The position numbers were made by a program, and so were the translations under genes. From Thermus composti (GTDB lineage: Bacteria; Deinococcota; Deinococci; Deinococcales; Thermaceae): a stretch of DNA of 42,746 nucleotides. Positions 1-8,799 of the stretch are shown one piece after another (within the stretch, counting starts at the first letter, position 1; each line of letters starts with the position of its first letter). The notes under the pieces were generated by a model. That model saw only the letters and a program-made list of their open reading frames with translations, was not told where the DNA came from and did no database searches. Location: the NCBI RefSeq assembly GCF_014647535.1, contig NZ_BMPJ01000018.1:1-42746 (forward strand), written 5' to 3'.

Positions 1-39
1 TGTATTTACCCAAGCCCCCTTCTTTATTGGCGTGTCAAT

Positions 40-59
40 GGATATGCGGGTGAATATCC
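40..59. promoter_or_regulatory. Short inverted repeat upstream of the CBS-GGDEF gene
   Basis: GGATAT (40-45) and ATATCC (54-59) are perfect inverted arms around an 8-nt spacer, in the AT-richer first 87 bases that precede the first gene. This could be an operator or a small hairpin. A run AAAGGGGGG (61-69) follows but lies too far from the ATG at 88 for a normal ribosome binding site. TTAGACTA at 73-80 holds a possible -10 (TAGACT, 74-79) that would give a nearly leaderless transcript. Confidence 0.3.
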
Positions 60-87
60 GAAAGGGGGGCGATTAGACTAACTACAA

Positions 88-1056
88 ATGCTCCGGGTAG
101 TGGAGGCCATGACCCCGGAACCCCTCAGAGTGGAGCCCTGGGTCAGCGTCCGGGAGGCCTCCCGGTTCATGGCGAAACACCGGGTGGGGAGCCTGGTAGT
201 GGTGGAAGACGGCCAGGTCCTGGGGGTGGTGACCAGCCGCGACCTCCGTGGGGCCCACCCCAACCGCCTGGTGGTGGACGTGCTTAAAGGTCCTCCAGTG
301 ACCATCTCCCCGGAAGCGAGCCTCCTGGAAGCCAAGAGCCTGATGGAGGCCAAGGGCCTGGAGCGGCTTTTGGTCATGCAGGACGGAGAGCTTCTCGGAA
401 TCCTCACCAAAGGTGCCTTGGCCTTCGCCTTGGGCCAGCACTTTGACCCCCTCACCGGCCTCCCGCGGGCCGACCTTCTGCGCCATCACCTGGAAAACCT
501 CCTGGCCCAGGGGAAGGATCCCACCCTCCTCTTCGTGGACCTGGACGACTTTGGCCGGCTTAACAAGGAAAACGGCCACCCCTTTGGGGACCGGGTCCTA
601 AAGACCTTGGGCCAACGGCTAAAGAGCTTCGCCCAATACCTGGGCGGGGAGGCTTACCGCTACGGGGGGGATGAGTTCGCCTTGGTCTTTCCCCACCCCA
701 GACAAGCCCTCCTTCCTGCCCTTCCCAGCCTCCTTAGGCCCCTTGAGGTGGAGGGGAAAAGGGTGGACTTCTCCGTGGGCGTGGCCGGGGGAAGGCGGCG
801 GCCAGGACGGATGCCGGCCAACCCCTCGGCCACGGCCGACGACCTTCTAAAGCTCGCCAGCCTGGCCTCTACCCACGCCAAGCGTCAAGGCTCAGGCTGG
901 GCCCCGGCGGAGGCCCTCAAGGCGGAGGAAGGGGCTCCAGAAGGAGTGTCCTCCCCAAAGGAGCCCCAAAGCGCAGGGAAAGGTAATCGCCGCGCCGCCA
1001 GAGGGCGAGGAGGTCGGCGTAGTGGGGGGAGAGGAAGTGGCCCGACTGACCCATAG
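88..1056 (+). CDS. CBS-pair / GGDEF domain protein (putative diguanylate cyclase)
   Basis: This 322-residue cytoplasmic protein has two CBS repeats (about residues 3-58 and 61-115) followed by a GGDEF domain (about 120-260). The signature YGGDEF is intact at 192-197, so c-di-GMP synthesis from two GTP is plausible. I see no RxxD product-inhibition site just upstream. CBS pairs usually bind adenine nucleotides, so the output may follow energy state; that is inference. The last 45 or so residues are Gly/Arg/Ser-rich, low in complexity, and lie antisense to the end of the acylase gene (140-bp convergent overlap). That tail may be a non-functional extension. No membrane segment is visible. Confidence 0.85.
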   Translation: MLRVVEAMTPEPLRVEPWVSVREASRFMAKHRVGSLVVVEDGQVLGVVTSRDLRGAHPNRLVVDVLKGPPVTISPEASLLEAKSLMEAKGLERLLVMQDGELLGILTKGALAFALGQHFDPLTGLPRADLLRHHLENLLAQGKDPTLLFVDLDDFGRLNKENGHPFGDRVLKTLGQRLKSFAQYLGGEAYRYGGDEFALVFPHPRQALLPALPSLLRPLEVEGKRVDFSVGVAGGRRRPGRMPANPSATADDLLKLASLASTHAKRQGSGWAPAEALKAEEGAPEGVSSPKEPQSAGKGNRRAARGRGGRRSGGRGSGPTDP

Positions 1057-3232
1057 GGTGGACGAAGAGGGAGGCCTCCATGTCCGAAAGGTCCACGATC
1101 TGGCGGTAGCTCGGCCCGTGGTCCATGCGCAAGGTGGCGGGGTCAAAGGGGCCCACGTTCACCGTGTACCGGTCCCCGCCGAAGGCCACCTCCCGGTCGG
1201 AAAGGCGCTTTAGGGGCGTGTGGGTGAGGACGGGGTGAGCGAAGCGGGCCCGGTGGACCTCCCCCCAGGCCTTAGCCCCCAGGGCCTCCTTGCGGTCCAG
1301 GGCTTTTTCCAGGGCGAGGGCGGCGTAGTCCAGGCAGGACTCCTGGTACTCGGTCTCCGGCTGGTCGCAGTTTTTGTCCCCCTCCTCGAGGGCCTTTAGG
1401 AGGTAGCGGGGCTCGTCCCAGTAGGCCTCCCCCACCTCCTTCTCGGGAAGCCGGGTGAACTCGGTGTACCAGAGGGCGAAGACCAAGGCTTCCTCGGAGG
1501 CCTTGTCCATGGTGCCGTCCCAGGAAAGAAGGCGCCCCTTCCAGGCCTGGCCCCTCTCGGAAAGAGGGGTGAGGAGCTCCAAAACCGGGCGGAAGTCCCG
1601 GTAGAGGAGGCTTTTTTGGTCCTGCTGGATGGCCTTCATGTCCTCGAGGGAAAGCTTCTCCTTGGCGAGAAGGAGTTCCTCTATGCGCTTCGCCCGGTAG
1701 GGCTCGGCCCAGTCGTAGGTGAGGGCGTAGGGGAAGCCCTTGGGGGTCACCTTGTGGTTGGCGGTGACCACGTAGCCCTTCGGGGGGTTTAGGACCTGGG
1801 GCCACTCCTCGGGCCTCCGGTAGCCCAGCCAGTCCCACTCCCCGTTCCCCGGCACGGGCACCATCCCCGTGTGCCCCTCCTTGCGGATGGGGAACTTCCC
1901 GGGGGCGATGTAGCCGATGTTGCCGTCTATGTCGGCGTAGACGAAGTTCTGGCTGGGGGCGGAGTAGACCTCCAGGGCCCTTTGAAACTCCTCCCAGTTC
2001 CCCGCCCGGTTCACCCCCAAAAAGGCCATGAGGATGTGGTCCTCCGGGTCCAGGCTCACCCAGCGGAGGGCCATGGGGGTCTTGGGGGGGTCTTGCAGGG
2101 CGTCGGTGATCACGGGCCCGTAGACCGTCTCCCGCACCCGCAAGACCTCTTCCCTTCCCCCCTTGATGCGGATCCTTTCCTCCCGCACCCGGTAGGGGAC
2201 CACCTGGCCCCTATAGCGGTAGCCCCGGCCCCCCACCTCCTCCAGGAGGTAGAGGTCCTGGACGTCCGCCCCCACGTTGGTCACCCCCCAGGCGATGCGG
2301 TGGTTGCGGCCGATGACGATCCCCGGCACCCCGGGGAGGCTAGCCCCAATGGCCTTAAGCCCCGGGGCCTCGAGGGCCATCAAAAACCAGAGGGAGGGGG
2401 CCTGAAGCCCCAGGTGGGGGTCGTCCGCCAGGAAGGGCTTCCCCGTGGTGGTGCGGCTTCCCGAGACCACCCAGTTGTTGCTGGCCTCCAGAAAACGGGG
2501 CGGGGCCATGCGGAGGAGGGCCGAAGGGGCCTCCTCCCGCTTCAGGGGAAGCCTCAGGTCCTCGGCGGAAAGCACCGTGGGGGCGTCCTCGGGGTAGGGG
2601 GGGAGGAGTTCCATGAGCCTTTCCGGGCTTATCCCCCGGGCCAAAAGGCGGTGGCGCAAAAGCTCCTCCTCCCAGTTTCCGGAAAGATCGTAACTCAACA
2701 TCTTAGCCCAGACCAGGACGTCGGGGCCCGTCCAGGGCTCGGGGCGGAAACCCAGGAGCCTGAACTCGGGCGGCAGGGGGCTTCCTCTTTCCAAGAAGGC
2801 GTTCACCCCGGCGGCGTAGGCGTCCACCGCCTCCTTCTCCTCCGGGAAAAGCCTCTGGTAGGCTTCCTGGGCCGCCCAGTAGAAGCCCCAGGTGCGCAAG
2901 AAGCGGTCCTGGGAAAGCGTGGCCTCCCCCAAAACCTCGCTTAAGCGCCCCTGGCCCACCCTCCTTTGGAACTCCATCTGCCAAAGCCTTTCCTGGGCGT
3001 GGACGAAGCCCTGAGCGAAGAAGAGGTCCTTTAAGCTTTGGGCCCGGATCCGGACCACGCCCCAGCGGTCCCGCACCACCTCCACCGGGGCGGAAAGCCC
3101 CTTCAGGGCGATGCGGCCTTCCCCTTGGGGCAAGGAGGACCTGAGGTAGAGGTACCCCGAGAAGCCAAGCGCCAAGGCGAGGAGCAGAAAGAGGCCCAAA
3201 AGCCAGGCCAGAACCCTTAAAAAGCGCTTCAT
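917..3232 (-). CDS. Penicillin-acylase family N-terminal nucleophile hydrolase
   Basis: A protein of about 771 residues of the penicillin amidase / acyl-homoserine-lactone acylase family, which hydrolyses amide bonds of acylated small molecules after self-cleavage into alpha and beta chains. It starts with a basic residue pair and a hydrophobic export segment (RFLRVLAWLLGLFLLLALAL). The motif ASNNW near residue 255 supplies the Ser that becomes the N-terminal nucleophile of the beta chain. The conserved DPH follows about 20 residues later. The start at 3232 is preferred because it places the signal segment directly at the N terminus; an upstream in-frame ATG at 3253 adds seven residues. A TATGGT -10 (3254-3249) fits a short leader. 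The natural substrate cannot be read from sequence. Confidence 0.9.
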   Translation of the reverse strand: MKRFLRVLAWLLGLFLLLALALGFSGYLYLRSSLPQGEGRIALKGLSAPVEVVRDRWGVVRIRAQSLKDLFFAQGFVHAQERLWQMEFQRRVGQGRLSEVLGEATLSQDRFLRTWGFYWAAQEAYQRLFPEEKEAVDAYAAGVNAFLERGSPLPPEFRLLGFRPEPWTGPDVLVWAKMLSYDLSGNWEEELLRHRLLARGISPERLMELLPPYPEDAPTVLSAEDLRLPLKREEAPSALLRMAPPRFLEASNNWVVSGSRTTTGKPFLADDPHLGLQAPSLWFLMALEAPGLKAIGASLPGVPGIVIGRNHRIAWGVTNVGADVQDLYLLEEVGGRGYRYRGQVVPYRVREERIRIKGGREEVLRVRETVYGPVITDALQDPPKTPMALRWVSLDPEDHILMAFLGVNRAGNWEEFQRALEVYSAPSQNFVYADIDGNIGYIAPGKFPIRKEGHTGMVPVPGNGEWDWLGYRRPEEWPQVLNPPKGYVVTANHKVTPKGFPYALTYDWAEPYRAKRIEELLLAKEKLSLEDMKAIQQDQKSLLYRDFRPVLELLTPLSERGQAWKGRLLSWDGTMDKASEEALVFALWYTEFTRLPEKEVGEAYWDEPRYLLKALEEGDKNCDQPETEYQESCLDYAALALEKALDRKEALGAKAWGEVHRARFAHPVLTHTPLKRLSDREVAFGGDRYTVNVGPFDPATLRMDHGPSYRQIVDLSDMEASLFVHPMGQSGHFLSPHYADLLALWRRGDYLSLRFGAPLGRTLLLEPLPPP

Positions 3233-3247
3233 GGTTGCCAAGGAGCA

Positions 3248-3254
3248 TACCATA
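3248..3254. promoter_or_regulatory. Overlapping divergent -10 elements
   Basis: The same seven bases read TACCAT on + (3248-3253) and TATGGT on - (3254-3249). The + copy ends 6 nt before the ATG at 3260, the spacing of leaderless genes. The - copy ends 16 nt before the acylase ATG at 3232. No convincing -35 was seen for either. If both are used, polymerase cannot occupy the two promoters at once. Confidence 0.4.
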
Positions 3255-3259
3255 ACCCC

Positions 3260-3733
3260 ATGGACCTCTTGCGCGCCTCCCTAAGCGGGGTGTTCCTGGG
3301 GCTTCTTTTCCACCGCCTGGGGCTTCCCGGCGGGGCCGTGGTGGGGGCCATGCTGGGCACGGGCTTAGCCCAGGTCCTCACCCCGCCCGCCCCCATCCCC
3401 AAGGGGCTAGACCTCCTGGTGCAGCTTCTCGCCGGGGTTTTGGTGGGGCTTTCCTTCCGGAAGGAGCTCCTCTCCCCCAAGCTCCTCCCCTACGCCCTCT
3501 TGGCCGCCCTCGCCTTCCTCGCCCTCACCCTCCTCCTCGCCTTCCTCCTCGCCAAGCCCCTGGGCCAGCCTCCGCAAGCCCTCCTCTTCGCCCTGGCCCC
3601 CGGGGGGATCACGGGCATGGGGCCCTTGAGCCAGGCCGAGGGGGGAAACCCCGCCCTGGTGGGGGTCTTCCACACGGTGCGGGTCCTCGCCCTCTTCCTC
3701 CTCGTCCCCCTCCTCTCCCGGCTTATCCGGTAA
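3260..3733 (+). CDS. AbrB-family (membrane duplication) transporter-like protein, half-size
   Basis: A hydrophobic protein of 157 residues with about five membrane helices. The stretch APGGITGM...EGGNPALVG...HTVRVL (about residues 113-142) is characteristic of the AbrB membrane family, in which a module of about 150 residues is normally duplicated to give about 350 residues. Here only one module is present, so it may act as a dimer or be a reduced form. Substrate is unknown; some family members have been linked to export or ammonia-related genes by name only. It is divergent from the acylase and closely followed by the CDGSH gene. Its TAA stop is the first half of the next -10. Confidence 0.65.
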   Translation: MDLLRASLSGVFLGLLFHRLGLPGGAVVGAMLGTGLAQVLTPPAPIPKGLDLLVQLLAGVLVGLSFRKELLSPKLLPYALLAALAFLALTLLLAFLLAKPLGQPPQALLFALAPGGITGMGPLSQAEGGNPALVGVFHTVRVLALFLLVPLLSRLIR

Positions 3734-3736
3734 AGT
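3731..3736 (+). promoter_or_regulatory. Possible -10 (TAAAGT) made from the upstream stop codon
   Basis: TAAAGT begins with the TAA stop of the preceding gene and ends 6 nt before the ATG at 3743, consistent with a leaderless promoter. No clear -35 is visible. Confidence 0.35.
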
Positions 3737-3742
3737 GAGGCC

Positions 3743-3952
3743 ATGCGGCTAGAGTTCCTGGAAAACGGTCCCATCCGGGTGGAGGGGAAGCGCTTCGTGG
3801 TGCGCCTGGGGGAAAAGGAAGAGGTCCTGGAGCGGCCCCGGGTCTTCCTCTGCCGCTGCGGGGGCTCGCAGAACAAGCCCTTCTGCGACGGTACCCACAA
3901 GCGGATCGGCTTCCAGGCCCCAGGCGGGGTTTTGGAAGTGGAAGGCGACTGA
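3743..3952 (+). CDS. CDGSH-type iron-sulfur protein
   Basis: A 69-residue mitoNEET-like protein. The cluster motif is complete: C37-x-C39, then GGSQNKPFCDGTH with C48 and H52, the 3Cys-1His set that binds a redox-active [2Fe-2S] cluster. The N-terminal part (residues 1-30) looks like the beta-rich cap of stand-alone bacterial CDGSH proteins. There is no membrane anchor, so it is cytoplasmic. Partners are unknown; electron transfer or cluster transfer are the usual proposals. It sits between the AbrB-like gene and the aldo/keto reductase with only short gaps. Confidence 0.9.
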   Translation: MRLEFLENGPIRVEGKRFVVRLGEKEEVLERPRVFLCRCGGSQNKPFCDGTHKRIGFQAPGGVLEVEGD

Positions 3953-3957
3953 CCCGC

Positions 3958-3986
3958 TGGTCAATCCCGGCCAAAAGGGGTAGACT
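3958..3986 (+). promoter_or_regulatory. Putative promoter of the aldo/keto reductase gene
   Basis: TGGTCA (3958-3963) and TAGACT (3981-3986) are separated by 17 nt; the ATG follows 9 nt after the -10. The -35 match is weak, the -10 fair. This would give a nearly leaderless mRNA. Confidence 0.4.
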
Positions 3987-3995
3987 CTGGGGGCC

Positions 3996-4955
3996 ATGGG
4001 CGAGATGCGCTACCGCAAGCTGGGCAAGTGGGGCCTTAAGGTCTCGGAGATCTCCTTGGGGGCCTGGGTCACCTTCGGGGACGTGGTCAAGGACAAGGAG
4101 ACGGTCCGGGAGATCGTCAAGATCGCCTATGAAGGTGGGGTCAACTTCTTTGACAACGCCGACGTCTACGCCAAGGGCCTCGCCGAGGAGATCATGGGGG
4201 AGGTCCTCAAGGAGTTCCCTCGGCACACCCTGGTCCTCTCCACCAAGGCCTACTGGCCCATGTCCGAGGACCCGAACGACCGGGGCCTAAGCCGCAAGCA
4301 CCTTCTGGAAAGCATCACCAAAAGCCTGAAGCGGCTTCAGACCGACTACGTGGACATCTTCTTCGCCCACCGCTACGACCCCGAGGTCCCCATGGAGGAG
4401 ATCGTCCACGCCATGCACACCATCGTGGAAAAGGGCTACGCCCTCTACTGGGGCACCTCGGAGTGGCCCGCCGCCCGGATCGCCGAGGCGGTGACCTTCG
4501 CCAAGGAAAACGGCCTCCACCCCCCCATCGTGGAGCAGCCCCAGTACTCCATGCTCTACCGGGAGCGGGTGGAAAACGAGATCCTCCCCGAGGCGGAGCG
4601 CTTCGGGATGGGCCTGGTGGTGTGGAGCCCCTTGGCCCAAGGGATGCTCACGGGCAAGTACGATGCGGGCATCCCCGAGGAAAGCCGCTTCGCCCGCTAC
4701 GAGCGGTTCCGGGAGCGCTACCTCACCGAGGAGAACCGCCAGAAGGTGCTAAAGCTCAAGGCGGTGGCCGACGAGCTCGGCCTCACCCGCACCCAGCTCG
4801 CCCTGGCCTGGGTCTTAAGGCTTCCCGGGATCTCTAGCGCCATCACCGGGGCCACCCGCCCCGAGCAGATCAAGGAGAGCCTGGGGGCAGCCGGGGTGGA
4901 CCTGCCCAAGGAGGCCCTGGAGAAGATTGAGGCCATCCTCAAGGGCGAGGCCTGA
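3996..4955 (+). CDS. Aldo/keto reductase
   Basis: A 319-residue NADPH-dependent TIM-barrel oxidoreductase that reduces aldehydes and ketones. The catalytic tetrad is visible as D53, Y58, K84 and H125 (FFDNADVY, LSTK, FFAHRYD). The sequence style (GLKVSEISLG at the start, SPLAQGMLTGKY near residue 210, TGATRPEQ near 290) is that of the Kv-beta / YghZ-like AKR branch. The start at 3996 is taken; an ATG three codons downstream is also possible. It appears monocistronic, followed by a terminator-like hairpin. The physiological substrate is unknown. Confidence 0.9.
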   Translation: MGEMRYRKLGKWGLKVSEISLGAWVTFGDVVKDKETVREIVKIAYEGGVNFFDNADVYAKGLAEEIMGEVLKEFPRHTLVLSTKAYWPMSEDPNDRGLSRKHLLESITKSLKRLQTDYVDIFFAHRYDPEVPMEEIVHAMHTIVEKGYALYWGTSEWPAARIAEAVTFAKENGLHPPIVEQPQYSMLYRERVENEILPEAERFGMGLVVWSPLAQGMLTGKYDAGIPEESRFARYERFRERYLTEENRQKVLKLKAVADELGLTRTQLALAWVLRLPGISSAITGATRPEQIKESLGAAGVDLPKEALEKIEAILKGEA

Positions 4956-4971
4956 AGCGGGAAGGGGAAAG

Positions 4972-5004
4972 GGGCTAGGCTCCCCGGCCTAACCCTCTAT
5001 TTTT
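4972..5004 (+). terminator. Putative terminator after the aldo/keto reductase
   Basis: GGGCTAGGC (4972-4980) pairs with GCCTAACCC (4987-4995) with one C/A mismatch and a 6-nt loop. A T-rich stretch TCTATTTTT follows (4996-5004). The same T-rich part contains TATTTT (4998-5003), which ends 6 nt before the next ATG and may be its -10. Confidence 0.5.
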
Positions 5005-5009
5005 AGGCC

Positions 5010-6251
5010 ATGCAGGGCTTCGCCGCCTTCCGCCTCCTCTGGCTGGGCCAGGCCCTGGCCCTCGTGGGCCGGGAGATGACCTGGTTCGCCCTCACCCTCT
5101 ACGCCTACGAGAAAACGGGTCTCGCCACCACGCTTTCCCTCCTGAGCTTCTTCCACTTCCTCCCCCTCATCCTCCTCTCCCCCCTGGCGGGGGCTTTGGT
5201 GGACCGCTACCCCAGGAAGTGGGCCATGCTGGTGGCGGACGGGGGCGGAGGGGTGGCCACGGGGGCGCTCCTCCTTCTCTTCCTCACGGGGCGCCTCGAG
5301 GCCTACCACCTCTACCTGGTCTCCGCCTTCACCGGGGCCCTCTCTAGCTTGCACTGGCCCGCCCTCTCCGCCGCCCTTTCCGCCCTCCTGGAGAAGAAGG
5401 ACTACGCCCGGGCGAGCGGCATGATGAGCCTGGCCGAGTCCTTGGCGGGGATGGGGGCCCCCGTCCTCGCCGCCGTCCTCCTGGGCCCTTTGGGCCTTGG
5501 GGGCATCTTCGCTTTGGACCTCCTGGGGACGCTGGTGGCGGTGGCCACCCTCCTTCGGGTGCCCATCCCCCATACCCCGGCTCCAGTCCAGAAACGAACC
5601 CCCCTCTTGGAGGAGGCCCTCTTCGGCTTCCGCTTCATCCTGCAAAGGCCGCCCCTTCTAGGCCTTCAGCTCCTCTTCTTCGGCGTCAACTTCCTCACCA
5701 CCCTGGCGGCCACGGTCCTCCCCGCCATGGTCCTGGCTAAGACGGGGCTTTCCGAGGCGGCCTTGGCCCTGGTGCGCTCGGCCTCAGGGCTTGGGGGGGT
5801 GGCGGGGGGGCTTCTCCTTTCGGTTTGGGGCGGCCCCAGGAAGCGGGTCCACGGGGTCTTCCTGGGCATGGCCTTTTCTAGCCTGGCCCTGGCCCTCATG
5901 GGCGTGGTGGAAGGGCCCTCCCTCTGGGCCGCCCTGGCCTTCCTGGAGGTCTTCTTCATCCCCATCCTGAACGGGTCCAACCAGGCCATCTGGCAGGCCA
6001 AGGTCCCCTTGGAGGTCCAGGGCAAGGTCTTCGCCGCAAGGCGCATGATCGCCTGGTTCGCCAACCCCTTAGGGATGCTCCTTTCCGGCCCCCTGGCGGA
6101 CGGGGTCTTCGCCCCCCGTTTCGGCCAGGGGGAGGGGATCGCCCTCATGCTCCTCCTCTTCGGGAGCCTGGGCGTCTTCTGGGGGCTTTCCGGCTACCTC
6201 TTCCCCCAGGTGCGGGAGGTGGAAACCCTTCTCCCCGACGCCAAGGGCTAA
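5010..6251 (+). CDS. MFS transporter (EntS-like MFS_3 type)
   Basis: A 413-residue membrane protein with about 12 hydrophobic helices. The loop after helix 2 reads GALVDRYPRK (about residues 67-76), the motif A region of major facilitator transporters. The domain style resembles the exporter branch that includes the enterobactin exporter EntS and small-molecule efflux pumps. No substrate can be assigned. The ATG at 5010 is probably leaderless. The stop codon at 6249 is part of a -10-like TAAACT for the next gene. Confidence 0.85.
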   Translation: MQGFAAFRLLWLGQALALVGREMTWFALTLYAYEKTGLATTLSLLSFFHFLPLILLSPLAGALVDRYPRKWAMLVADGGGGVATGALLLLFLTGRLEAYHLYLVSAFTGALSSLHWPALSAALSALLEKKDYARASGMMSLAESLAGMGAPVLAAVLLGPLGLGGIFALDLLGTLVAVATLLRVPIPHTPAPVQKRTPLLEEALFGFRFILQRPPLLGLQLLFFGVNFLTTLAATVLPAMVLAKTGLSEAALALVRSASGLGGVAGGLLLSVWGGPRKRVHGVFLGMAFSSLALALMGVVEGPSLWAALAFLEVFFIPILNGSNQAIWQAKVPLEVQGKVFAARRMIAWFANPLGMLLSGPLADGVFAPRFGQGEGIALMLLLFGSLGVFWGLSGYLFPQVREVETLLPDAKG

Positions 6252-6254
6252 ACT
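6249..6254 (+). promoter_or_regulatory. Possible -10 (TAAACT) made from the MFS stop codon
   Basis: TAAACT starts with the TAA stop of the MFS gene and ends 7 nt before the ATG at 6262. It fits a leaderless promoter, though no clear -35 is seen. Confidence 0.35.
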
Positions 6255-6261
6255 CTATCCC

Positions 6262-7611
6262 ATGGAAAAGCTGGAAGCCCTCAAAAGCCTCCTCCCAGGG
6301 AAGGTGGAGACCTCCCCCGCCGAGCGGCGCCGCCACGGCAAGGACGAGGGCTACCCCGAGGAGGGGGAGGTCTTGGCGGTGGTCTACCCGGAAAGCGTGG
6401 AGGACGTGCAAAAGGCCCTCCTTTGGGCAGGGGAAACGGGGGTGGCGGTGATCCCCTTCGGGGCGGGGACGAGCCTCGAGGGGGCCCTTCTCCCCTTGGG
6501 GGAGGCCATCAGCCTGGACTTAAGCCGGATGAACCGGCTCCTCGAGGTCCGCCCCCAGGACTTCCTTTGCGTGGTGGAACCGGGCCTCACCCGGAAAGCC
6601 CTCAACGAGGCCCTGAAGGGCACGGGCCTCTTCTTCCCCGTGGACCCAGGGGCGGACGCCTCTTTGGGGGGGATGGCGGCCACCAACGCCAGCGGCACCA
6701 CCACGGTGCGCTACGGGGGAATGCGGGCAAACGTCCTCGCCCTCCAGGTGGTCCTGGCAAGTGGCGAGGTCCTGGAGCTGGGCCGGGGGGTGCGCAAGAC
6801 CTCGGCGGGCTACGACCTCAAGGACCTCTTCATCGGAAGCGAGGGGACCTTGGGGGTCATCACCCGCCTCACCCTCAAGCTCCACCCCCTCCCCGAGCAC
6901 GTCCACACCCTAAGGGTCTTCTTCCCCGGGGTGGAGGAGGCGGCGGAGGCGAGCTATAGGGTCATGGCCACAGGGCTTCCCGTGGCCAGGCTAGAGCTAT
7001 TGGACGAGCTCGCCATGCGGGCGCTAAACCAATACCTGGGCGCAAGCTTCCCCGAGCGGCCCGCCCTCTTCCTGGAGTTCCACGCCTCCACCAAGGAGGC
7101 CCTTCAGGCGGAAAGCGCCTTGGCCCTGGAGCTCATGCGGGAGGCGGGGGCCCTCGAGGTAGAGGCGGCCAAGACTGAGGAAGAGCGCAAGCGGCAATGG
7201 GAGGCGCGGCACCAGGCCTACTGGGCCTTGGTCCACCTCTTCCCCGGCCACCGCTTCCTGATCACGGACACCGCCGTCCCCCTCTCCCGGCTTCCCGAGA
7301 TGGTGCGCTTCGCCCAAGGCCTTCTCCTGGAAATGGGCCTCACCGGGAACATCCTGGGCCACGTGGGGGACGGGAACTTCCACACCCTGGTCCCCGTCCT
7401 CCCCGAGGACTACCCCAAGGCCGAGGTCTACGCGGAAAGGCTTGTCCAAAAGGCCCTGGCCCTTGGGGGCACCTGCACCGCGGAGCACGGGGTGGGGCTC
7501 AGGAAGAGGAAATACCTCCCCCTGGAGCACGGCCCCGCCCTGGAGTGGATGCGAAGGCTCAAGGCCCTTTTGGACCCCCAAGGGATCCTAAACCCGGGGA
7601 AGGTGGTGTAG
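6262..7611 (+). CDS. glcD: FAD-linked oxidase, GlcD / D-lactate dehydrogenase type
   Basis: A 449-residue flavoprotein of the glycolate oxidase GlcD / cytochrome-type D-lactate dehydrogenase family, which oxidises 2-hydroxy acids. The FAD-binding half carries PFGAGTSLEG (about residue 68) and GGMAATNASGTTTVRYG (about 137-153), then GSEGTLGVI. The C-terminal half shows GHVGDGNFH and CTAEHGVG, both typical of the family, and ends NPGKV. GlcE- and GlcF-like partners are not adjacent, so a self-contained D-2-hydroxyacid dehydrogenase is as likely as glycolate oxidase. The symbol is therefore a family label. Confidence 0.85.
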   Translation: MEKLEALKSLLPGKVETSPAERRRHGKDEGYPEEGEVLAVVYPESVEDVQKALLWAGETGVAVIPFGAGTSLEGALLPLGEAISLDLSRMNRLLEVRPQDFLCVVEPGLTRKALNEALKGTGLFFPVDPGADASLGGMAATNASGTTTVRYGGMRANVLALQVVLASGEVLELGRGVRKTSAGYDLKDLFIGSEGTLGVITRLTLKLHPLPEHVHTLRVFFPGVEEAAEASYRVMATGLPVARLELLDELAMRALNQYLGASFPERPALFLEFHASTKEALQAESALALELMREAGALEVEAAKTEEERKRQWEARHQAYWALVHLFPGHRFLITDTAVPLSRLPEMVRFAQGLLLEMGLTGNILGHVGDGNFHTLVPVLPEDYPKAEVYAERLVQKALALGGTCTAEHGVGLRKRKYLPLEHGPALEWMRRLKALLDPQGILNPGKVV

Positions 7612-7623
7612 TACCCTGGTCCT

Positions 7624-8799
7624 GTGAGGCTAGAGAGTCCACGGCACACGGAGCGCTTCGGCGTGGTCAAGCTCCACGAGGTCCAGAAGGTGCTGGAGCT
7701 GGACTCCGGCCGCGTTCGGGACAGGGAGCAAGGCGCCGTCCGCCAGTTCGGGGACGAGGAGATCCGCGAGGCCCTGGAGCGGATGGCGGTGGTCATCCCC
7801 ACCAAGAACGAAAGGCTCAAGCTCTTTGAGGGCGTCCTTTCCGGGGTGCCCCACGAGGCCCTGGTGATCGTGGTCTCCAACAGCAGCCCGGAGCGCTTCC
7901 AGATGGAGCGGGACCTCCTCGAGGACTTCTGCCGCCTCACCGAGCGGCAGGCCCTCATCCTGCACCAGAAGGACCCCATCCTGGCCGAAGCCCTGCGCAA
8001 GGCCGGCTACACCGAGGTCCTGGGGGAGGACGGCCTGGTGCGGAGCGGCAAGGCGGAGGGCATGGTCCTGGGGCTCCTCTTCTCCCGCCTTTCCGGCAAG
8101 AACTACACCGGCTTCATTGACGCCGACAACTACTTCCCCGGGGCGGTCTGGGAGTACGTGCGGGTCTACGCCGCGGGCTTCCTCATGGCCAAAAGCCCCT
8201 ACGCCATGGTCCGGATCCTTTGGCGCTACAAGCCCAAGGTGGACCTGGAGACGGAGGGCCTGGTCTTCAAAAAGTGGGGGAGGGTTTCCGAGCGGAACAA
8301 CCGGGCCCTCAACGCCCTGATCTCCGCCAACACCAGCTTTGAAACCGACGTGATCAAGACCGCAAACGCCGGGGAGCACGCCTTAAGCTTTGACCTGGCG
8401 GCCCTCCTCCCCCTGGCCTCAGGGTATGCGGTGGAGCCCCAGGAGCTGGTCTCCATCCTGGAGATGTTCGGCGGGATCCTGCCCGTGCCCTACCCGGAGG
8501 TCCTGGAACATGGGGTGGAGGTTTTCCAGGTGGAGACCCGCAACCCCCATTTCCACGAGAACAAGGGGGAGGAGCACGTGGCGGAGATGTTGAAAACCTG
8601 TCTCTCCACCGTCTACCACTCCCGCCTGGCGGACGAGGAGACCAAGAACCTGGTCCTGGAGGAGCTCCGCCGGGCGGGGGCCCTGGGCGAGGGAGAGGTG
8701 CCCCCACCCCCCAGGCTCCTGCCCCCCGTGGGCACCGCCGACCTGGACGCCCTGCGCAAGGCCCTTAAAGGCCACGGGAGCCGCTACGTGGTCTACTGA
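7624..8799 (+). CDS. mpgS: Mannosyl-3-phosphoglycerate synthase
   Basis: A 391-residue GT55 glycosyltransferase that makes mannosyl-3-phosphoglycerate from GDP-mannose and 3-phosphoglycerate, the first step to the compatible solute mannosylglycerate. The GT-A core is visible: VVIPTKNE near residue 57 and the metal-binding DAD in GFIDADNYF near 166. Length matches the known Thermus enzyme class. GTG at 7624 is the start; TACCCT (7612-7617) ends 6 nt before it and may be a leaderless -10. The gene overlaps the phosphatase gene by one base (TGATG), so the two are translationally coupled. This pathway supports osmotic and heat tolerance. Confidence 0.93.
   Translation: MRLESPRHTERFGVVKLHEVQKVLELDSGRVRDREQGAVRQFGDEEIREALERMAVVIPTKNERLKLFEGVLSGVPHEALVIVVSNSSPERFQMERDLLEDFCRLTERQALILHQKDPILAEALRKAGYTEVLGEDGLVRSGKAEGMVLGLLFSRLSGKNYTGFIDADNYFPGAVWEYVRVYAAGFLMAKSPYAMVRILWRYKPKVDLETEGLVFKKWGRVSERNNRALNALISANTSFETDVIKTANAGEHALSFDLAALLPLASGYAVEPQELVSILEMFGGILPVPYPEVLEHGVEVFQVETRNPHFHENKGEEHVAEMLKTCLSTVYHSRLADEETKNLVLEELRRAGALGEGEVPPPPRLLPPVGTADLDALRKALKGHGSRYVVY

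Noticed and set aside
1871-2944. 357-codon + frame inside the acylase gene
   Set aside because: Shadow of the acylase on the other strand; repetitive Gly/Pro/His content and no family features.
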